DNA from: Alteromonas sp. M12
GTDB taxonomy: Bacteria > Pseudomonadota > Gammaproteobacteria > Enterobacterales > Alteromonadaceae
Reading direction: 5' to 3'
NCBI RefSeq assembly: GCF_037478005.1
Contig: NZ_CP144164.1
Coordinates: forward strand, 2,790,001 to 2,854,000
DNA length: 64,000 nt
The position numbers and the translations under genes were made by a program. A model generated the notes under the pieces. It was given only the letters and a program-made list of their open reading frames with translations. It was not told the DNA's origin and did no database searches. How positions within the stretch are numbered: position 1 is the stretch's first letter; each line of letters begins with the position of its first letter. Below, one piece after another: positions 20,168 through 30,407 of the stretch.

Positions 20168-21556
20168 TTAGCGCGCGATCATTCGCTTTCTTTCGAACTC
20201 TCTGATTTTCTCAACATACTGCTGCAAACTTTGTTTCGTCAAAGCACTGCGTCTTCCGTCAAGTACTTGGGCAGAAAATTCATCGGCAATTTTTCGAGCG
20301 GCATTGTGCATCATATTGAAGACTTGATGGGGATCTCCTTCAATCGGCAACATCATAAATAATGAAACACCTAAGGTATTAAAGTTTTCCAAATTATCAA
20401 TATCAAACACGCCTGGTTTGAACATATTAGCCAAGCTAAATAATACCGGACCTTTACCATTACTATTCACGTGACGATGGAAAATATCTTGGTCACCAAA
20501 TTTAAAACCAAGGGTTAATAACATAGGCAGCAATGCAGCTCCTTGAATGGGATTATCATCGCTCGCCCGCACGTTAAGCACGAGCACCTGTTGTTCTGGT
20601 GGTTGGTTATTTTCTTTACTTGGCGCGTTTGTGGCATTTTGCGATTTATTTTGTTCACCGTGGCCATCAATCTCAGGCTCTGGATCATCAAAATCGATCT
20701 TCATTTGGTCTTCACGAATTTGCGGCTCTTTACGTTTTCGTGATTTAGGCTCAGATTTACTGCGCTTAACAAAATTACGGGCTTGGTCAGCAAGGCTTAC
20801 CTTACTTTCTGGAGCGGCCTGAGCTTTAATTTCAGGTTCTATTTTAGGTTCGGTTAGCAACGGCGCTTCTGGTTTATCTGAAGGCGGCGTTTTCACAACT
20901 GGCTTTTGTTTTACGTCAGCTCTGGGGGTGGTTTGTTCTATCGCCGAAAAATCGATTGTTGAATCGGCTGTGTTCGCCTCGTCTGTAGATTCTTCGCCAC
21001 TCGTTCTAAGCAAAAACGGCGGAGGTTCTGGAATATCACTCGGATCAGTATTGTCAATTGCACTCATTCGACTGCGCATGGCATGAACTTGCTGTGCAGC
21101 ATATTCAGGCTTGGGCTGAGTCACAACAGAAGAATAAATCTTAGGTTTGGTTTCTTCTGATTCTTTTATCTGTTCTTTAACCACTTCATTGGCACCGTCA
21201 GATAAGTCAGTTTCAGGGATATCCTTAGATTCATCAGTTTCATCTGAATTGGGCTTTTTGGGGGCTTGACTGACAACGCGAACAGCGCCTATGCCGAGCT
21301 CGTCGAAATTATCGCCACCTAAACTAGGTTCAACCTTATTATTTGATTTAAGTGCGGGATCGAGCACGATAACGTCTGAATCAGACTCGACATCAACGTC
21401 TTCAATATCATCATAATCGTCATCCCAATCTTGGGTTTCTAGGTTCGCGTGCCCTTTGTCTTGTGAGTTCTTACGCACACTCCACATACCATGCATCAAG
21501 ATACCGATGATGGCTACCGCACCAATGACTAAAAATGCTAGTCGTAATTCTTCCAT
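20168..21556 (-). CDS. zipA: cell division protein ZipA
   Basis: 462 residues. One N-terminal membrane helix (about 5-27, LAFLVIGAVAIIGILMHGMW) is followed by a long acidic and proline-rich linker (about 30-320) and a C-terminal FtsZ-binding domain (about 325-460, beginning VLVLNVRASDDNPIQGAAL). ZipA tethers FtsZ to the inner membrane at the division site. The linker is longer than in the E. coli protein (328 residues in all). Gene order smc-zipA-ligA is conserved in several gammaproteobacteria. Confidence 0.93.
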   Translation of the reverse strand: MEELRLAFLVIGAVAIIGILMHGMWSVRKNSQDKGHANLETQDWDDDYDDIEDVDVESDSDVIVLDPALKSNNKVEPSLGGDNFDELGIGAVRVVSQAPKKPNSDETDESKDIPETDLSDGANEVVKEQIKESEETKPKIYSSVVTQPKPEYAAQQVHAMRSRMSAIDNTDPSDIPEPPPFLLRTSGEESTDEANTADSTIDFSAIEQTTPRADVKQKPVVKTPPSDKPEAPLLTEPKIEPEIKAQAAPESKVSLADQARNFVKRSKSEPKSRKRKEPQIREDQMKIDFDDPEPEIDGHGEQNKSQNATNAPSKENNQPPEQQVLVLNVRASDDNPIQGAALLPMLLTLGFKFGDQDIFHRHVNSNGKGPVLFSLANMFKPGVFDIDNLENFNTLGVSLFMMLPIEGDPHQVFNMMHNAARKIADEFSAQVLDGRRSALTKQSLQQYVEKIREFERKRMIAR

Positions 21557-21576
21557 ATGAGCTTAATACCCTATTT

Positions 21577-24500
21577 TTATGCTTGAGCAATCGCCACGGC
21601 TTCTTCAACATCCACTGCTACCATACGAGAAACCCCTGGTTCCGCCATAGTGACACCGGTTAAATGTTTAGCCATTTCCATCGCAATTTTATTGTGGGTG
21701 ATATATATAAATTGCACACTTTTCGACATTTCAGACACCAACTTACAAAAACGTCCCACGTTGGCATCGTCCAACGGAGCATCGACTTCGTCAAGAAGAC
21801 AAAACGGTGCCGGATTTAATCTAAAAATTGCAAACACCAATGATAAAGCGGTTAACGCTTTTTCTCCACCAGAAAGAAGGTGAATTGTACTATTTTTCTT
21901 ACCTGGTGGTCTCGCCATGATTGTCACCCCTGTTTCGAGTAAATCTTCACCAGTAAGTTCCAAATAAGCTGAACCTCCACCAAACACTTTAGGAAACAGT
22001 TCTTTCAGCCCATCATTCACTTTATCAAAAGTCTCTTTAAAACGTGTTCGTGTTTCTCGATCTATTTTACGTATAGCACTTTCCAGTGTCTCTAACGCGG
22101 CCACCAAATCGTTATTTTGATCATCTAGATGTTTTTTCCTCTCAAACTGAATTTCATATTCTTCAACCGCCGCTAAATTCACCGCACCAAGACGCGATAC
22201 CGCTGCGAGTGTCGTTTCCAGTTGTTGTTGCCACTGAGTCTCTTCTGCTTCTTCGGGTAACGTTTCCAAAATACTCTTTAAGCTTTGATTGAGTTCATCT
22301 AAATTTTCAAGGGTACTATTGGCGCGTACCCGATAACCTTCACATTCCAGTTTTTTACTCTCCAACTGGCTGCGCATTTGTTGAATTTTTTCAACAATTC
22401 CCTGCTGGCCTTTTTCAGCATCAGATAACAGATTTTCGACTTCCGCCAATTGATCACTAATTTCAGTTTGTTGAATCTCAACTTCCACCCGTTGTTCTAA
22501 CAACGCAGCCAAAGTTTGCTGTTGCTCATCGAAAGGTTTAGATAGCTCGGTAAGCTCTGCAGATAGCATGCTGTGACGATTTTGCAGGTTTTCCAATAAC
22601 TGTTTAGTGCGACGATTCGCCTCACTGACGCCTTGAAATTGGCTTTTTAGCTGCTGTAATGACAACGCAAGTTGATGGGATTGGCTGGTAAGGGCTTCAA
22701 CCTGATGTCGAGCTTGTTGTTCGTGTTCCAATAATCGAGATTTTTGTTGTTCGAAGTCGAGTTGTTTAGCCGACATGTCTTCAAGCTCAACTTCTAATTC
22801 TTGGACTTGCTCGGCTAATTGCTCCGACTGCATTTTTTCGTCTTCTAATAGCTGCAGTTGCCGACCTAGTTCTTCACTAAGCTTTGTCTGTCTTAATGCA
22901 GTTTGTTGTTGCTGCATTTCTATCAAATTTAATTGATTTTGCCTTTGAATTAAGGTTTGCTCAGCCTGTTTAAAATTAGCCTGAGATTCTTCTATTTTTA
23001 ATTCAAGGTGTTCGCTAGCTTGCGCCATTTGAGAAACCGAATCTTCCAGCTGAAGCAATTTATCATCAATAAGTTGCTGACGCGTCGCCGTTAACTCGGT
23101 TATTTTCGCTGCCCTTTCGATCATTCCCCCTTGGTTTTGCGGGTCTCCTAAGTCCAACCATCCTTTGCCAAAACGCTGGCCTTGTTTGCTAACAATACTT
23201 TGCCCTGATTTTAGCGTTTGTTGTAATGCTAATGCCTGTTCAGCCGTCTCGACTGTTAGTACTTGGCAGAACCAATCTGGGATATCTGGATTAGAAATTT
23301 TGGACGCCAAAGTGCCTTCAGGTTTTAACTGTTCCAATTGATCAGCGAAGATGAGCTTACCGTTTTGAGATTCTAAATAATCCTGAATATTACCGGAGTG
23401 ACTCAACCAAAATGCTTGTTGCCACTCGCGGGTAACCGCTTCTACTGCTTTTTCCCATCCGGCTTCAACTTGCAACACTTGCCATAAAGGTTGGAATTGT
23501 TCGGCGCTAGATTGCAATTGCAGCTCTAACGAATTGTCCTCATCAGATAGGCTTTGCAAACTATTTAGTGCAGATATTTGCGCGTCAAATTGCTGCACTT
23601 GTCCTTTCAATTCGAATAATTGATGCTGTTGACTTTTTTCTTTCTTTCGCGCATTAAGCAGTGTTTCTTTGATGCTATGTAACTGTTGTTTAGCGTCTTC
23701 AAAGTCTTCTTTTGCTTGTTCAACCTGGGTTTGCAAACTTGTAATTTGTTCGGCTAAGACATCCTGTTGCAATTCATTTTGTTCTTGTTGTAACTCGCCA
23801 ATGCGCTGTTGTGTGCGCATCTGCATATTCATCGTAGATTGTATTTGACTATGACAACTTTGCGCTTGCTGTTTGGTGTTTTGATAAGTCTTTTCATGGT
23901 CACGAAAATCATTGTCTAACCAACGTAACTTTTCTTGATGTTGTAACAAGGTATCTTGTGCATTTTCTAATTGTGCTTGTAGTGCCTCAGACTCTGGCTC
24001 TGATTCAGCGACCTGCATTTCAAGGCTTTCGAGTTTTGCCGCTTCTTCAGCCGCGATTAATTCTGACTCTTCAATTGATTGATTAATTTCTTGAAGTTCA
24101 TTTTCAATTTGCAGTGCACGCTGCTTCGCGTGCAGACGATTTTGTTCCAACTTAGTAATGTCGGTACCTAGCCGGAAGTTTTCTTTTTGTAAATCGGTTA
24201 ACTGTTGTTTTAGATTATGCTGCTGTTCCCGATAGACAGTGATACCACGTTCGTCACCTCGCTGCTTGGCAACAAAGGCTTCAACTTCATTTTGCTGTTG
24301 CTCAATTTCGCTTTCAAGCCCTGCAATATGTTCACTGTGTTTCAACCAGCGTAAAGCTGCTAGTTCACCTTTTAAGGTGCGTTCTTTGGCTTTTAAATCT
24401 TTGTATTTTCGCGCGGCGCTCGCTTGACGTTGCAGCTTATCAATTTGTTGTCCTAATTCCGCGCGCACATCCTCTAATCGTTCTAAGTTTTCCTTGGTAT

Positions 24501-25056
24501 GGCGAATCCGATTTTCAGTTTCCCGTCGACGCTCTTTATATTTAGAAATACCAGCGGCTTCTTCTATGAAAACCCGCAGTTCTTGGGGTTTGGACTCAAT
24601 TAATCGGGAAATTGTGCCTTGTTCAATAATCGCGTAGCTTCTTGGTCCTAATCCCGTACCAAGAAATAAGTCTGTCACGTCTCGGCGTCGACATTTGCTT
24701 GCGTTTAAATAATAGGTTGATTGTGCTTCACGAGTAACAATTCGTTTAACTGATAGCTCTGTGTAGTTTGCAAACTCCCCTTGAATTCGACCAGAAGAGT
24801 TGTCGAAAACCAATTCAACACTGCACTGAGATACTGGTTTACGCGCACTTGAACCGTTAAAAATAACGTCCGTCATTGCGTCACCACGCAAATTTTTAGC
24901 GGAACTTTCCCCTAAAACCCATCGAACCGCGTCGATGACATTAGACTTGCCACAACCGTTGGGACCAACAATTGCTGTCATATCATCAGGAAACGGAATA
25001 TTGGTAGGATCAACGAAAGACTTGAACCCAGCCAACCGGATTTTTTTTAAGCGCAT
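21577..25056 (-). CDS. smc: chromosome segregation protein SMC
   Basis: About 1159 residues from ATG 25056; an upstream frame start at 25119 adds 21 residues that do not match the SMC N-terminus, which is MRLKKIRLAGFKSF. Walker A is GPNGCGKSN (near 32-40), followed by two long coiled-coil arms, a hinge (about 490-640), and a C-terminal LLSGGEKALTALSL with Walker B FCLLDEVDAPLDD. It compacts and segregates chromosomes as a ring with kleisin partners. Using SMC rather than MukB separates this lineage from enterics and vibrios. Confidence 0.95.
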   Translation of the reverse strand: MRLKKIRLAGFKSFVDPTNIPFPDDMTAIVGPNGCGKSNVIDAVRWVLGESSAKNLRGDAMTDVIFNGSSARKPVSQCSVELVFDNSSGRIQGEFANYTELSVKRIVTREAQSTYYLNASKCRRRDVTDLFLGTGLGPRSYAIIEQGTISRLIESKPQELRVFIEEAAGISKYKERRRETENRIRHTKENLERLEDVRAELGQQIDKLQRQASAARKYKDLKAKERTLKGELAALRWLKHSEHIAGLESEIEQQQNEVEAFVAKQRGDERGITVYREQQHNLKQQLTDLQKENFRLGTDITKLEQNRLHAKQRALQIENELQEINQSIEESELIAAEEAAKLESLEMQVAESEPESEALQAQLENAQDTLLQHQEKLRWLDNDFRDHEKTYQNTKQQAQSCHSQIQSTMNMQMRTQQRIGELQQEQNELQQDVLAEQITSLQTQVEQAKEDFEDAKQQLHSIKETLLNARKKEKSQQHQLFELKGQVQQFDAQISALNSLQSLSDEDNSLELQLQSSAEQFQPLWQVLQVEAGWEKAVEAVTREWQQAFWLSHSGNIQDYLESQNGKLIFADQLEQLKPEGTLASKISNPDIPDWFCQVLTVETAEQALALQQTLKSGQSIVSKQGQRFGKGWLDLGDPQNQGGMIERAAKITELTATRQQLIDDKLLQLEDSVSQMAQASEHLELKIEESQANFKQAEQTLIQRQNQLNLIEMQQQQTALRQTKLSEELGRQLQLLEDEKMQSEQLAEQVQELEVELEDMSAKQLDFEQQKSRLLEHEQQARHQVEALTSQSHQLALSLQQLKSQFQGVSEANRRTKQLLENLQNRHSMLSAELTELSKPFDEQQQTLAALLEQRVEVEIQQTEISDQLAEVENLLSDAEKGQQGIVEKIQQMRSQLESKKLECEGYRVRANSTLENLDELNQSLKSILETLPEEAEETQWQQQLETTLAAVSRLGAVNLAAVEEYEIQFERKKHLDDQNNDLVAALETLESAIRKIDRETRTRFKETFDKVNDGLKELFPKVFGGGSAYLELTGEDLLETGVTIMARPPGKKNSTIHLLSGGEKALTALSLVFAIFRLNPAPFCLLDEVDAPLDDANVGRFCKLVSEMSKSVQFIYITHNKIAMEMAKHLTGVTMAEPGVSRMVAVDVEEAVAIAQA

Positions 25057-25197
25057 TAGGGATTGGTGATCTTTATTATAGTTTGTAGTGAATGTATCAA
25101 ATGTCATCAAGTGTAACAATTGAGGATTTGTATTGATTCAACACAAAGTTATACTTAACCCCTATTTTTGAGTTTAATCTGCAGGAATTAGTAAAGA

Positions 25198-25950
25198 ATG
25201 CAAAGTAACAGTGGTGCCGGATATTTTCTTCAGGGCTTTTCGTTAATTAAAACCAAAGGATTAAAACGTTTTGTTTTTATTCCATTAGCAGTAAATTTGA
25301 TTCTTTTTTCAGTGGCCCTATATTTTTTGGTCGGGCAAATTGAGTCTTCTATTCTTTATATCGTTAATATCATTCCTGATTGGGAATGGTTAAGCTGGTT
25401 AAAACAAGGTTTAGCCTATATTTTGTGGCCACTTGCGGTCATAACAGTGTTGTTGATATTCGCTCTTTTGTTTGGAACCTTAGCCAATTGGATAGCGGCA
25501 CCGTTCAACGGATTGCTGGCTGAAAAAGTAGAATTGCATCTCACCGGAAAAGGGCTCGGCGATAGTGGAATACTCGATGTATTCAAAGATATTCCTCGCA
25601 CCTTGGGTCGAGAAATGGCTAAACTTGGTTACTATATTCCCCGCGCCATTGGTTTTCTAATATTGTTTTTCCTGTTGCCTGTAGCCGGACAAGTATTGTG
25701 GTTTTTATTTTCTGCTTGGATGATGGCTATCCAATATTGTGACTATCCTTTTGATAATCACAAAATTGACTTTAAAACCATGCGTGCCACCTTAAACCAA
25801 AGTCGCTCACATTGTTTTTCATTTGGTGTGTTGGTCAGCGTGTTTTCGATGATCCCCATTATTAACTTTTTGGTTATGCCAGTTGCAATTTGTGGTGCCA
25901 CTTCGATGTGGGTTAATGAGTTACGTGACAAAGTTCCCGAATATCGTTAA
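25198..25950 (+). CDS. cysZ: sulfate transporter CysZ
   Basis: 250 residues, close to the E. coli CysZ length. Begins QSNSGAGYFLQGFSLI, then about four to six hydrophobic segments and the conserved LAEKVELHLTG and FDNHKIDF regions. Provides sulfate entry for cysteine synthesis. GCAGGAATT precedes the ATG. It is divergent from smc and convergent with the GGDEF-EAL gene. Confidence 0.88.
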   Translation: MQSNSGAGYFLQGFSLIKTKGLKRFVFIPLAVNLILFSVALYFLVGQIESSILYIVNIIPDWEWLSWLKQGLAYILWPLAVITVLLIFALLFGTLANWIAAPFNGLLAEKVELHLTGKGLGDSGILDVFKDIPRTLGREMAKLGYYIPRAIGFLILFFLLPVAGQVLWFLFSAWMMAIQYCDYPFDNHKIDFKTMRATLNQSRSHCFSFGVLVSVFSMIPIINFLVMPVAICGATSMWVNELRDKVPEYR

Positions 25951-25969
25951 TCAGCGATAAACGAATATC

Positions 25970-26011
25970 CCTGTTCACATTCTTGGTCTTTGCTTAACGT
26001 CTGTGAACAGG
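25970..26011. terminator. convergent inverted repeat between cysZ and the GGDEF-EAL gene
   Basis: CCTGTTCACA and TGTGAACAGG are ten-base perfect arms separated by 22 bases, placed exactly between two convergent stop codons. T-runs are poor, so it is a possible bidirectional terminator rather than a clear one. Confidence 0.45.
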
Positions 26012-27694
26012 TTATTTAGTAAGTGATGGTTTTGACTTGATAAAGGCTTCAAAATCATTGCTGCTAAGGGGCTCACTAAAAAAGTATCCCTGCATAATAA
26101 AACACTTATTTTGCTCTAAAAATTCAGATTGTAAGGCCGTTTCAACGCCCTCCGCAACCACTGATATCCCAAGGGTTTCAGCGAGTTGTATAATCGCTTT
26201 AACAATAATTTTATCGTGTGGATTATTATCTAAATTGCGTACAAAAGATCGATCAATCTTGAGAGTATCTACGGGAAGTTGTTGCAGATAACGTAACGAA
26301 GAATATCCCGTCCCAAAATCATCTAAGGTAATACTGAAGCCTGATGTTTTAATCCGCTTCAAATGCTCCAACAAATCAGTTTCACTTTCCTGCAAGGTAC
26401 TTTCGGTTACTTCAATACGAATGGCATCAGATGGCACCTTATATTTTGCAATTAACTGGTCAATTAAATCGAAGGTGTTATGTTGATAAAATTGCTTATT
26501 TGAAATATTGATTGACAGCGGAATGCGTTCATTCAAGGACAGTGTCCAATCATCTATTTGTTCGAAGGCTTGGGTTAAAACTTGATTAAAAACATCTTTT
26601 ATCAAGCCCTTCTTTTCGGCAACATCTATAAACTCCACAGCAGCCAAAACACCCCGTTTAGGATGCTTCCAACGTGCTAAGCACTCAACTCCCACCACCC
26701 TATTACTGCGCAGATCGATGACAGGTTGGAAATAAGGTACAAATTGATCATCAATAAGTCCTTGTTGTAATTCTTGCTCAACAACACGAATATCATTTAA
26801 CTCTTGATTTAACGCGTCACTGAAGAATTGGTAGCGATTGCCACCATCGTGTTTGGCTCGGTACATGGCCGCATCAGCATGCTGGAGCAGAGACTCTGCG
26901 GTTAGTGCGTTATCGGGATAAATGCTTATGCCTATACTGCAACCTACTTCCATTACATTCGCACCGCTTTTTACCGGCTTCTTAATTTCTCGAATCAGTT
27001 TGTCGCTTACCTTAGAGACTGTCTCTGAGTCTTTTATATTACTCATAATAATTGCAAATTCATCGCCCCCCATACGGGCAATCAAGTCGCTTTTGCGTAA
27101 TGATTTTTGCAACCTTTCGGCAACCGCACACAGTACTTCGTCACCCGCATCGTGCCCCATGCTGTCATTCACTTTTTTGAATTTATCCAAATCAAGGAAC
27201 AACACCGCAAAACGTTTGTTTAAGCGTTGCGACTGACTAATTTCATGATCAAATAACTGGCTAAATAAATATCGATTAGCCAGCCCTGTTAAGCTATCTC
27301 GATAGGCCAAAGTAGTGAGATTTTCATCTAGTGAGGCATTAATCGATTTATTGCTTAATCTAGCGAGAAAACAAACGAAGCGACCTTCATCAACAATAGA
27401 TTGAAGATGCAAACGACATGACACAAGATGGTTTGATTTATTGGCAATGACAACTTCAACGGTGCAAGACTGATCTATGGCCGTGTTTAGTAGACTTTGC
27501 CAATCGTTAGACTGTGATTTGCGCAATAGAAAAACTTGCGCTAATGAATCTTGAGTTGTAACCCTTGTATCTGCGTCTATGAGCTCTGCAAACGCCTGAT
27601 TGATAAACAATATATTTCCAGTGTCATCAACCAAGCCAGTCGCATCCGGCAAATATTGGTAGGCTTGACTCAGTTGCTTTATGTCAATTGGCAT
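26012..27694 (-). CDS. PAS-GGDEF-EAL cyclic di-GMP signalling protein
   Basis: 560 residues. A PAS domain (about 8-120) precedes a GGDEF domain (about 125-290) with active motif MGGDEFAI and an RxxD inhibitory site (RKSD) five residues before it, then an EAL domain (about 305-555). The EAL signature reads ECLARW; the other catalytic motifs NISNKQF, DDFGTGYSSL, KIDRSFV and EGVET are present, so phosphodiesterase activity is likely. No membrane helix is seen, so it is cytosolic. Net direction (synthesis or breakdown) cannot be told. Confidence 0.92.
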   Translation of the reverse strand: MPIDIKQLSQAYQYLPDATGLVDDTGNILFINQAFAELIDADTRVTTQDSLAQVFLLRKSQSNDWQSLLNTAIDQSCTVEVVIANKSNHLVSCRLHLQSIVDEGRFVCFLARLSNKSINASLDENLTTLAYRDSLTGLANRYLFSQLFDHEISQSQRLNKRFAVLFLDLDKFKKVNDSMGHDAGDEVLCAVAERLQKSLRKSDLIARMGGDEFAIIMSNIKDSETVSKVSDKLIREIKKPVKSGANVMEVGCSIGISIYPDNALTAESLLQHADAAMYRAKHDGGNRYQFFSDALNQELNDIRVVEQELQQGLIDDQFVPYFQPVIDLRSNRVVGVECLARWKHPKRGVLAAVEFIDVAEKKGLIKDVFNQVLTQAFEQIDDWTLSLNERIPLSINISNKQFYQHNTFDLIDQLIAKYKVPSDAIRIEVTESTLQESETDLLEHLKRIKTSGFSITLDDFGTGYSSLRYLQQLPVDTLKIDRSFVRNLDNNPHDKIIVKAIIQLAETLGISVVAEGVETALQSEFLEQNKCFIMQGYFFSEPLSSNDFEAFIKSKPSLTK

Positions 27695-27789
27695 AGTTTA
27701 AACATCTCACTTATTGTAATCTTTTTCATTATAGTTAAGCATTTCAACTAATCTCACTCAGCTGCCGTGTTTTTTAGAGCCACAGCGAC

Positions 27790-29223
27790 TTACGAGCGGT
27801 ATTTATTATATTTATGCCACCAGTATCCAGCTTGCTTGTGATTTCCGTTAGACTCAAACCACTGCGCAAAATTGACGTATATAGGGGTTAAACTTAATTT
27901 ATCATTTAGCGAGTCTTTCCAGATGTTTAAGTACACTTTGGGGATCACGCCAATATCATGGTGCTCCATAAAGGTCGTTTGTTGAACCGGTTTATAGGCA
28001 TTGGAATTGACTTGTTCGCAAGTTGATGTTTTGGTTAATACTAAGTCTTCGTAATCAGTTTGGTAACGAGCAAACTCAGTGTTTGAAAGTGCCGGTTTAT
28101 TTTCTGCATAAACCAAATTGGGAGCTTGAGTCGAGGTGCAAAGTTTGTTCGCCATCTGTGCATCAACTTCATATTCATCAACAAATCCCGCAAAGTGCGC
28201 AAGTTCATGTAAAAACACCCTATAGTCGTCTTGTTTATCAAGAAACATGACACCATTGTGCACATTTGCAATACCTGAGTCAGCAACGACAATAGCGTGA
28301 GTAAAATCAGTTATGCTGGCCAGTTCAGAGACTGCCTGCAGTGAACATGTTAGCCTTTTATCTACAGCATTACTGCAAGCTAACGCTTCTGGGGATAACC
28401 ATACAGGTGGATTGAAACAGATAGGAAAAGAAGCAAAACGTGGATCGCCTTGGAAGCGGTGCGACAACTCAGCGATTTGTTCTATAGCCAATAAGGATCC
28501 AGCTATGAATTGAATATCGATGGCGCATTGGGGTTGCTCTGTCCTATTATCTAAAAACGTCGTTACAGGTTTGCGCCAACGAGTGTGCTCAATATCAGCT
28601 GCTAAGGTTGCAGTTTGGTATTTAACCTCGTTCACTGGGTTATCGGCTTGTTTATTCAGCCACTCAATACTGACCTCAGGACTTTGTTGTAACCAAAGGA
28701 AATCAGCATAAGCTGAGGTTAAATCAATGTCTATTTCTGCCGCTTGAGCAAACCAAAGGTTATCTTGATCAGCAGTGCCTTTTTTATTTAATAAATAATA
28801 CAAAGACACTATCGCTTTTTTATGACCAGAGTAAGCCGCATTTTCGAGCAGACGTTCTTTGGCAGAGCTGCTAGCTGTTAATAATGCCAATTGAAATTGA
28901 CTCTCAGAGTGCCCAAGTTGAGCTGCTTGCGATAAATAGTGTTTTTTTGTAGCCACCTCAGACGTGTTGTTAGCCAAGAAGAAAAGAGAATCCACGGAGC
29001 CAATTTCGGCACTTTTGCTTACCCAATACATGTGATTATGCTGTATCGCGGTGCTTGAAAGCTGTCGTAATGCGGCCTGATGATTTTGTTGTGCCGCCAA
29101 ATACAGTAAATTGTAATGCTCGGGTTTACGTATGCCGATATCAAATAAGAAGCTCGGAGATAATGCACTATCAGCCCGCAATAAGGGGAAAAAAAAGACG
29201 AATAGCAGCAAACGTAAAATCAT
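27790..29223 (-). CDS. secreted protein with Sel1-like repeats and an M64-like metallopeptidase motif
   Basis: 477 residues. The N-terminus MILRLLLFVFFFPLLRADS is a signal peptide. Residues about 35-200 form helical Sel1/TPR-like repeats (AAQQNHQAALRQL, AAQLGHSESQFQLALL, AAYSGHKKAIVSLYYLL). The second half holds HELAHFAGFVDEY (residues 339-351), an HExxHxxGxxDEY zinc site resembling M64 (IgA peptidase) metzincins, and several Cys residues that could form disulphides. It probably acts in the periplasm or outside. It starts 17 bases after the stop of the NlpI-like gene, so the two are likely cotranscribed. No close named family is recognised. Confidence 0.7.
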   Translation of the reverse strand: MILRLLLFVFFFPLLRADSALSPSFLFDIGIRKPEHYNLLYLAAQQNHQAALRQLSSTAIQHNHMYWVSKSAEIGSVDSLFFLANNTSEVATKKHYLSQAAQLGHSESQFQLALLTASSSAKERLLENAAYSGHKKAIVSLYYLLNKKGTADQDNLWFAQAAEIDIDLTSAYADFLWLQQSPEVSIEWLNKQADNPVNEVKYQTATLAADIEHTRWRKPVTTFLDNRTEQPQCAIDIQFIAGSLLAIEQIAELSHRFQGDPRFASFPICFNPPVWLSPEALACSNAVDKRLTCSLQAVSELASITDFTHAIVVADSGIANVHNGVMFLDKQDDYRVFLHELAHFAGFVDEYEVDAQMANKLCTSTQAPNLVYAENKPALSNTEFARYQTDYEDLVLTKTSTCEQVNSNAYKPVQQTTFMEHHDIGVIPKVYLNIWKDSLNDKLSLTPIYVNFAQWFESNGNHKQAGYWWHKYNKYRS

Positions 29224-29240
29224 TTAATTACACATAGATC

Positions 29241-30134
29241 TTAACTTTTTAAATCTTCAGACGCTTGTTTACGCAACATATCTATTTCGATTCGTGCATA
29301 TCGGTGTTCAACGTAATCATAAATGTTAGTGCTTAAAACCATTTTGAAATAATTTAACGCCAAACCACGTTCACCTAGGCTTTCATAAAATTTACCCATG
29401 TAAAAATACACTTCACACATGCGTTGATTAAGTTCTACCGTCGTTTTAGGACCTAAAACAAATCCATTCAACAGGGTATTACGGCTAACCTTACCTAAGT
29501 AAAAATCAACAATAATTGTTCCCCAGTTGTCATCAGAAAGATTTTCACGATGCTTTTTTAATTCCGTCAGCGCAGCCTCATAATTTATTTCTTTGTGGGC
29601 CAAAAAGAGCCACAAAGCAGAGAACGGATTTTCTTTATCTTTATTATAGAAACGAATGAGATCCTGCATAGCCAGTTCATTTCGCTGCCCATAATAAAGT
29701 GCAATGCCCCTATTTAATAACGCAAAATCTAACTCTGGATTGATATCCAAAGCAGAATCAAAGGATTCATAAGCTTCATTAAACTCCATCTGTTGGGTGA
29801 AATGAATACCAAGAGAGTTGTATGCTTCTGCCATATCAGGCTTTAATTGCTTAGCCCGACCAAAATCGTATTGAGCCAACCCCGCTAAACCTACACTGTC
29901 GTAATGTGTTCCACGTAAAAAGAGCAGTTCAGCTCTTTCTTCATTGCTTAATGATGTTTGCGTCAGTATTTGGTTGTATCTAGCGATGGCCAACTGCGAC
30001 CTAAAATTCAGTGGTTGCGGTTCTGGAATTAAAATACTTTCGACTTTTGAATGCAGTGCAGAGCCCGAGTTAATACTGCAGCCAGCAAGGCCTGAGGTTA
30101 CTAGAAATAATGACAGTAAAAGGTGTTTATTCAT
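29241..30134 (-). CDS. nlpI: NlpI-like TPR lipoprotein
   Basis: 297 residues, near the E. coli NlpI length (294). The signal peptide ends in a lipobox LAGC (Cys near 19), so the mature protein is lipidated and most likely in the outer membrane. TPR helices follow (ELLFLRGTHYDSVGLAGLA, AEAYNSLGIHFTQQMEFNEA, LDFALLNRGIALYYGQ). In E. coli NlpI is an adaptor bringing substrates and peptidoglycan hydrolases to the protease Prc. Here it lies directly upstream of a predicted secreted metallopeptidase, which suggests a similar adaptor role (inference). Confidence 0.85.
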   Translation of the reverse strand: MNKHLLLSLFLVTSGLAGCSINSGSALHSKVESILIPEPQPLNFRSQLAIARYNQILTQTSLSNEERAELLFLRGTHYDSVGLAGLAQYDFGRAKQLKPDMAEAYNSLGIHFTQQMEFNEAYESFDSALDINPELDFALLNRGIALYYGQRNELAMQDLIRFYNKDKENPFSALWLFLAHKEINYEAALTELKKHRENLSDDNWGTIIVDFYLGKVSRNTLLNGFVLGPKTTVELNQRMCEVYFYMGKFYESLGERGLALNYFKMVLSTNIYDYVEHRYARIEIDMLRKQASEDLKS

Positions 30135-30407
30135 ATTGATGACTATGGCACTTGAAAGTTGGACAATAAACTAACGGAAATTAAATCAATTCGGATTTAA
30201 AGGTTAAGAAAATAACACTCAAAAGAGCAAGATAAGACTCGCTTATTTAGACACGAAAGTAAAGCTTAGCCCAGCACAAATACGATAATTCAAGGTAAAT
30301 TTAGCGGTTTACAAAATTCATTAAGATAAGCCAATTTAGATAAATACTTGTCAAGCACAGGCATTTTGTCGCAAACTGTTTGGCCATTTTCAAAATGAAA
30401 GATAAAA

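Noticed and set aside
20547..20822. 91-residue plus-strand frame inside zipA
   Set aside because: Mirror of the repetitive, proline- and acid-rich ZipA linker; no start signals.
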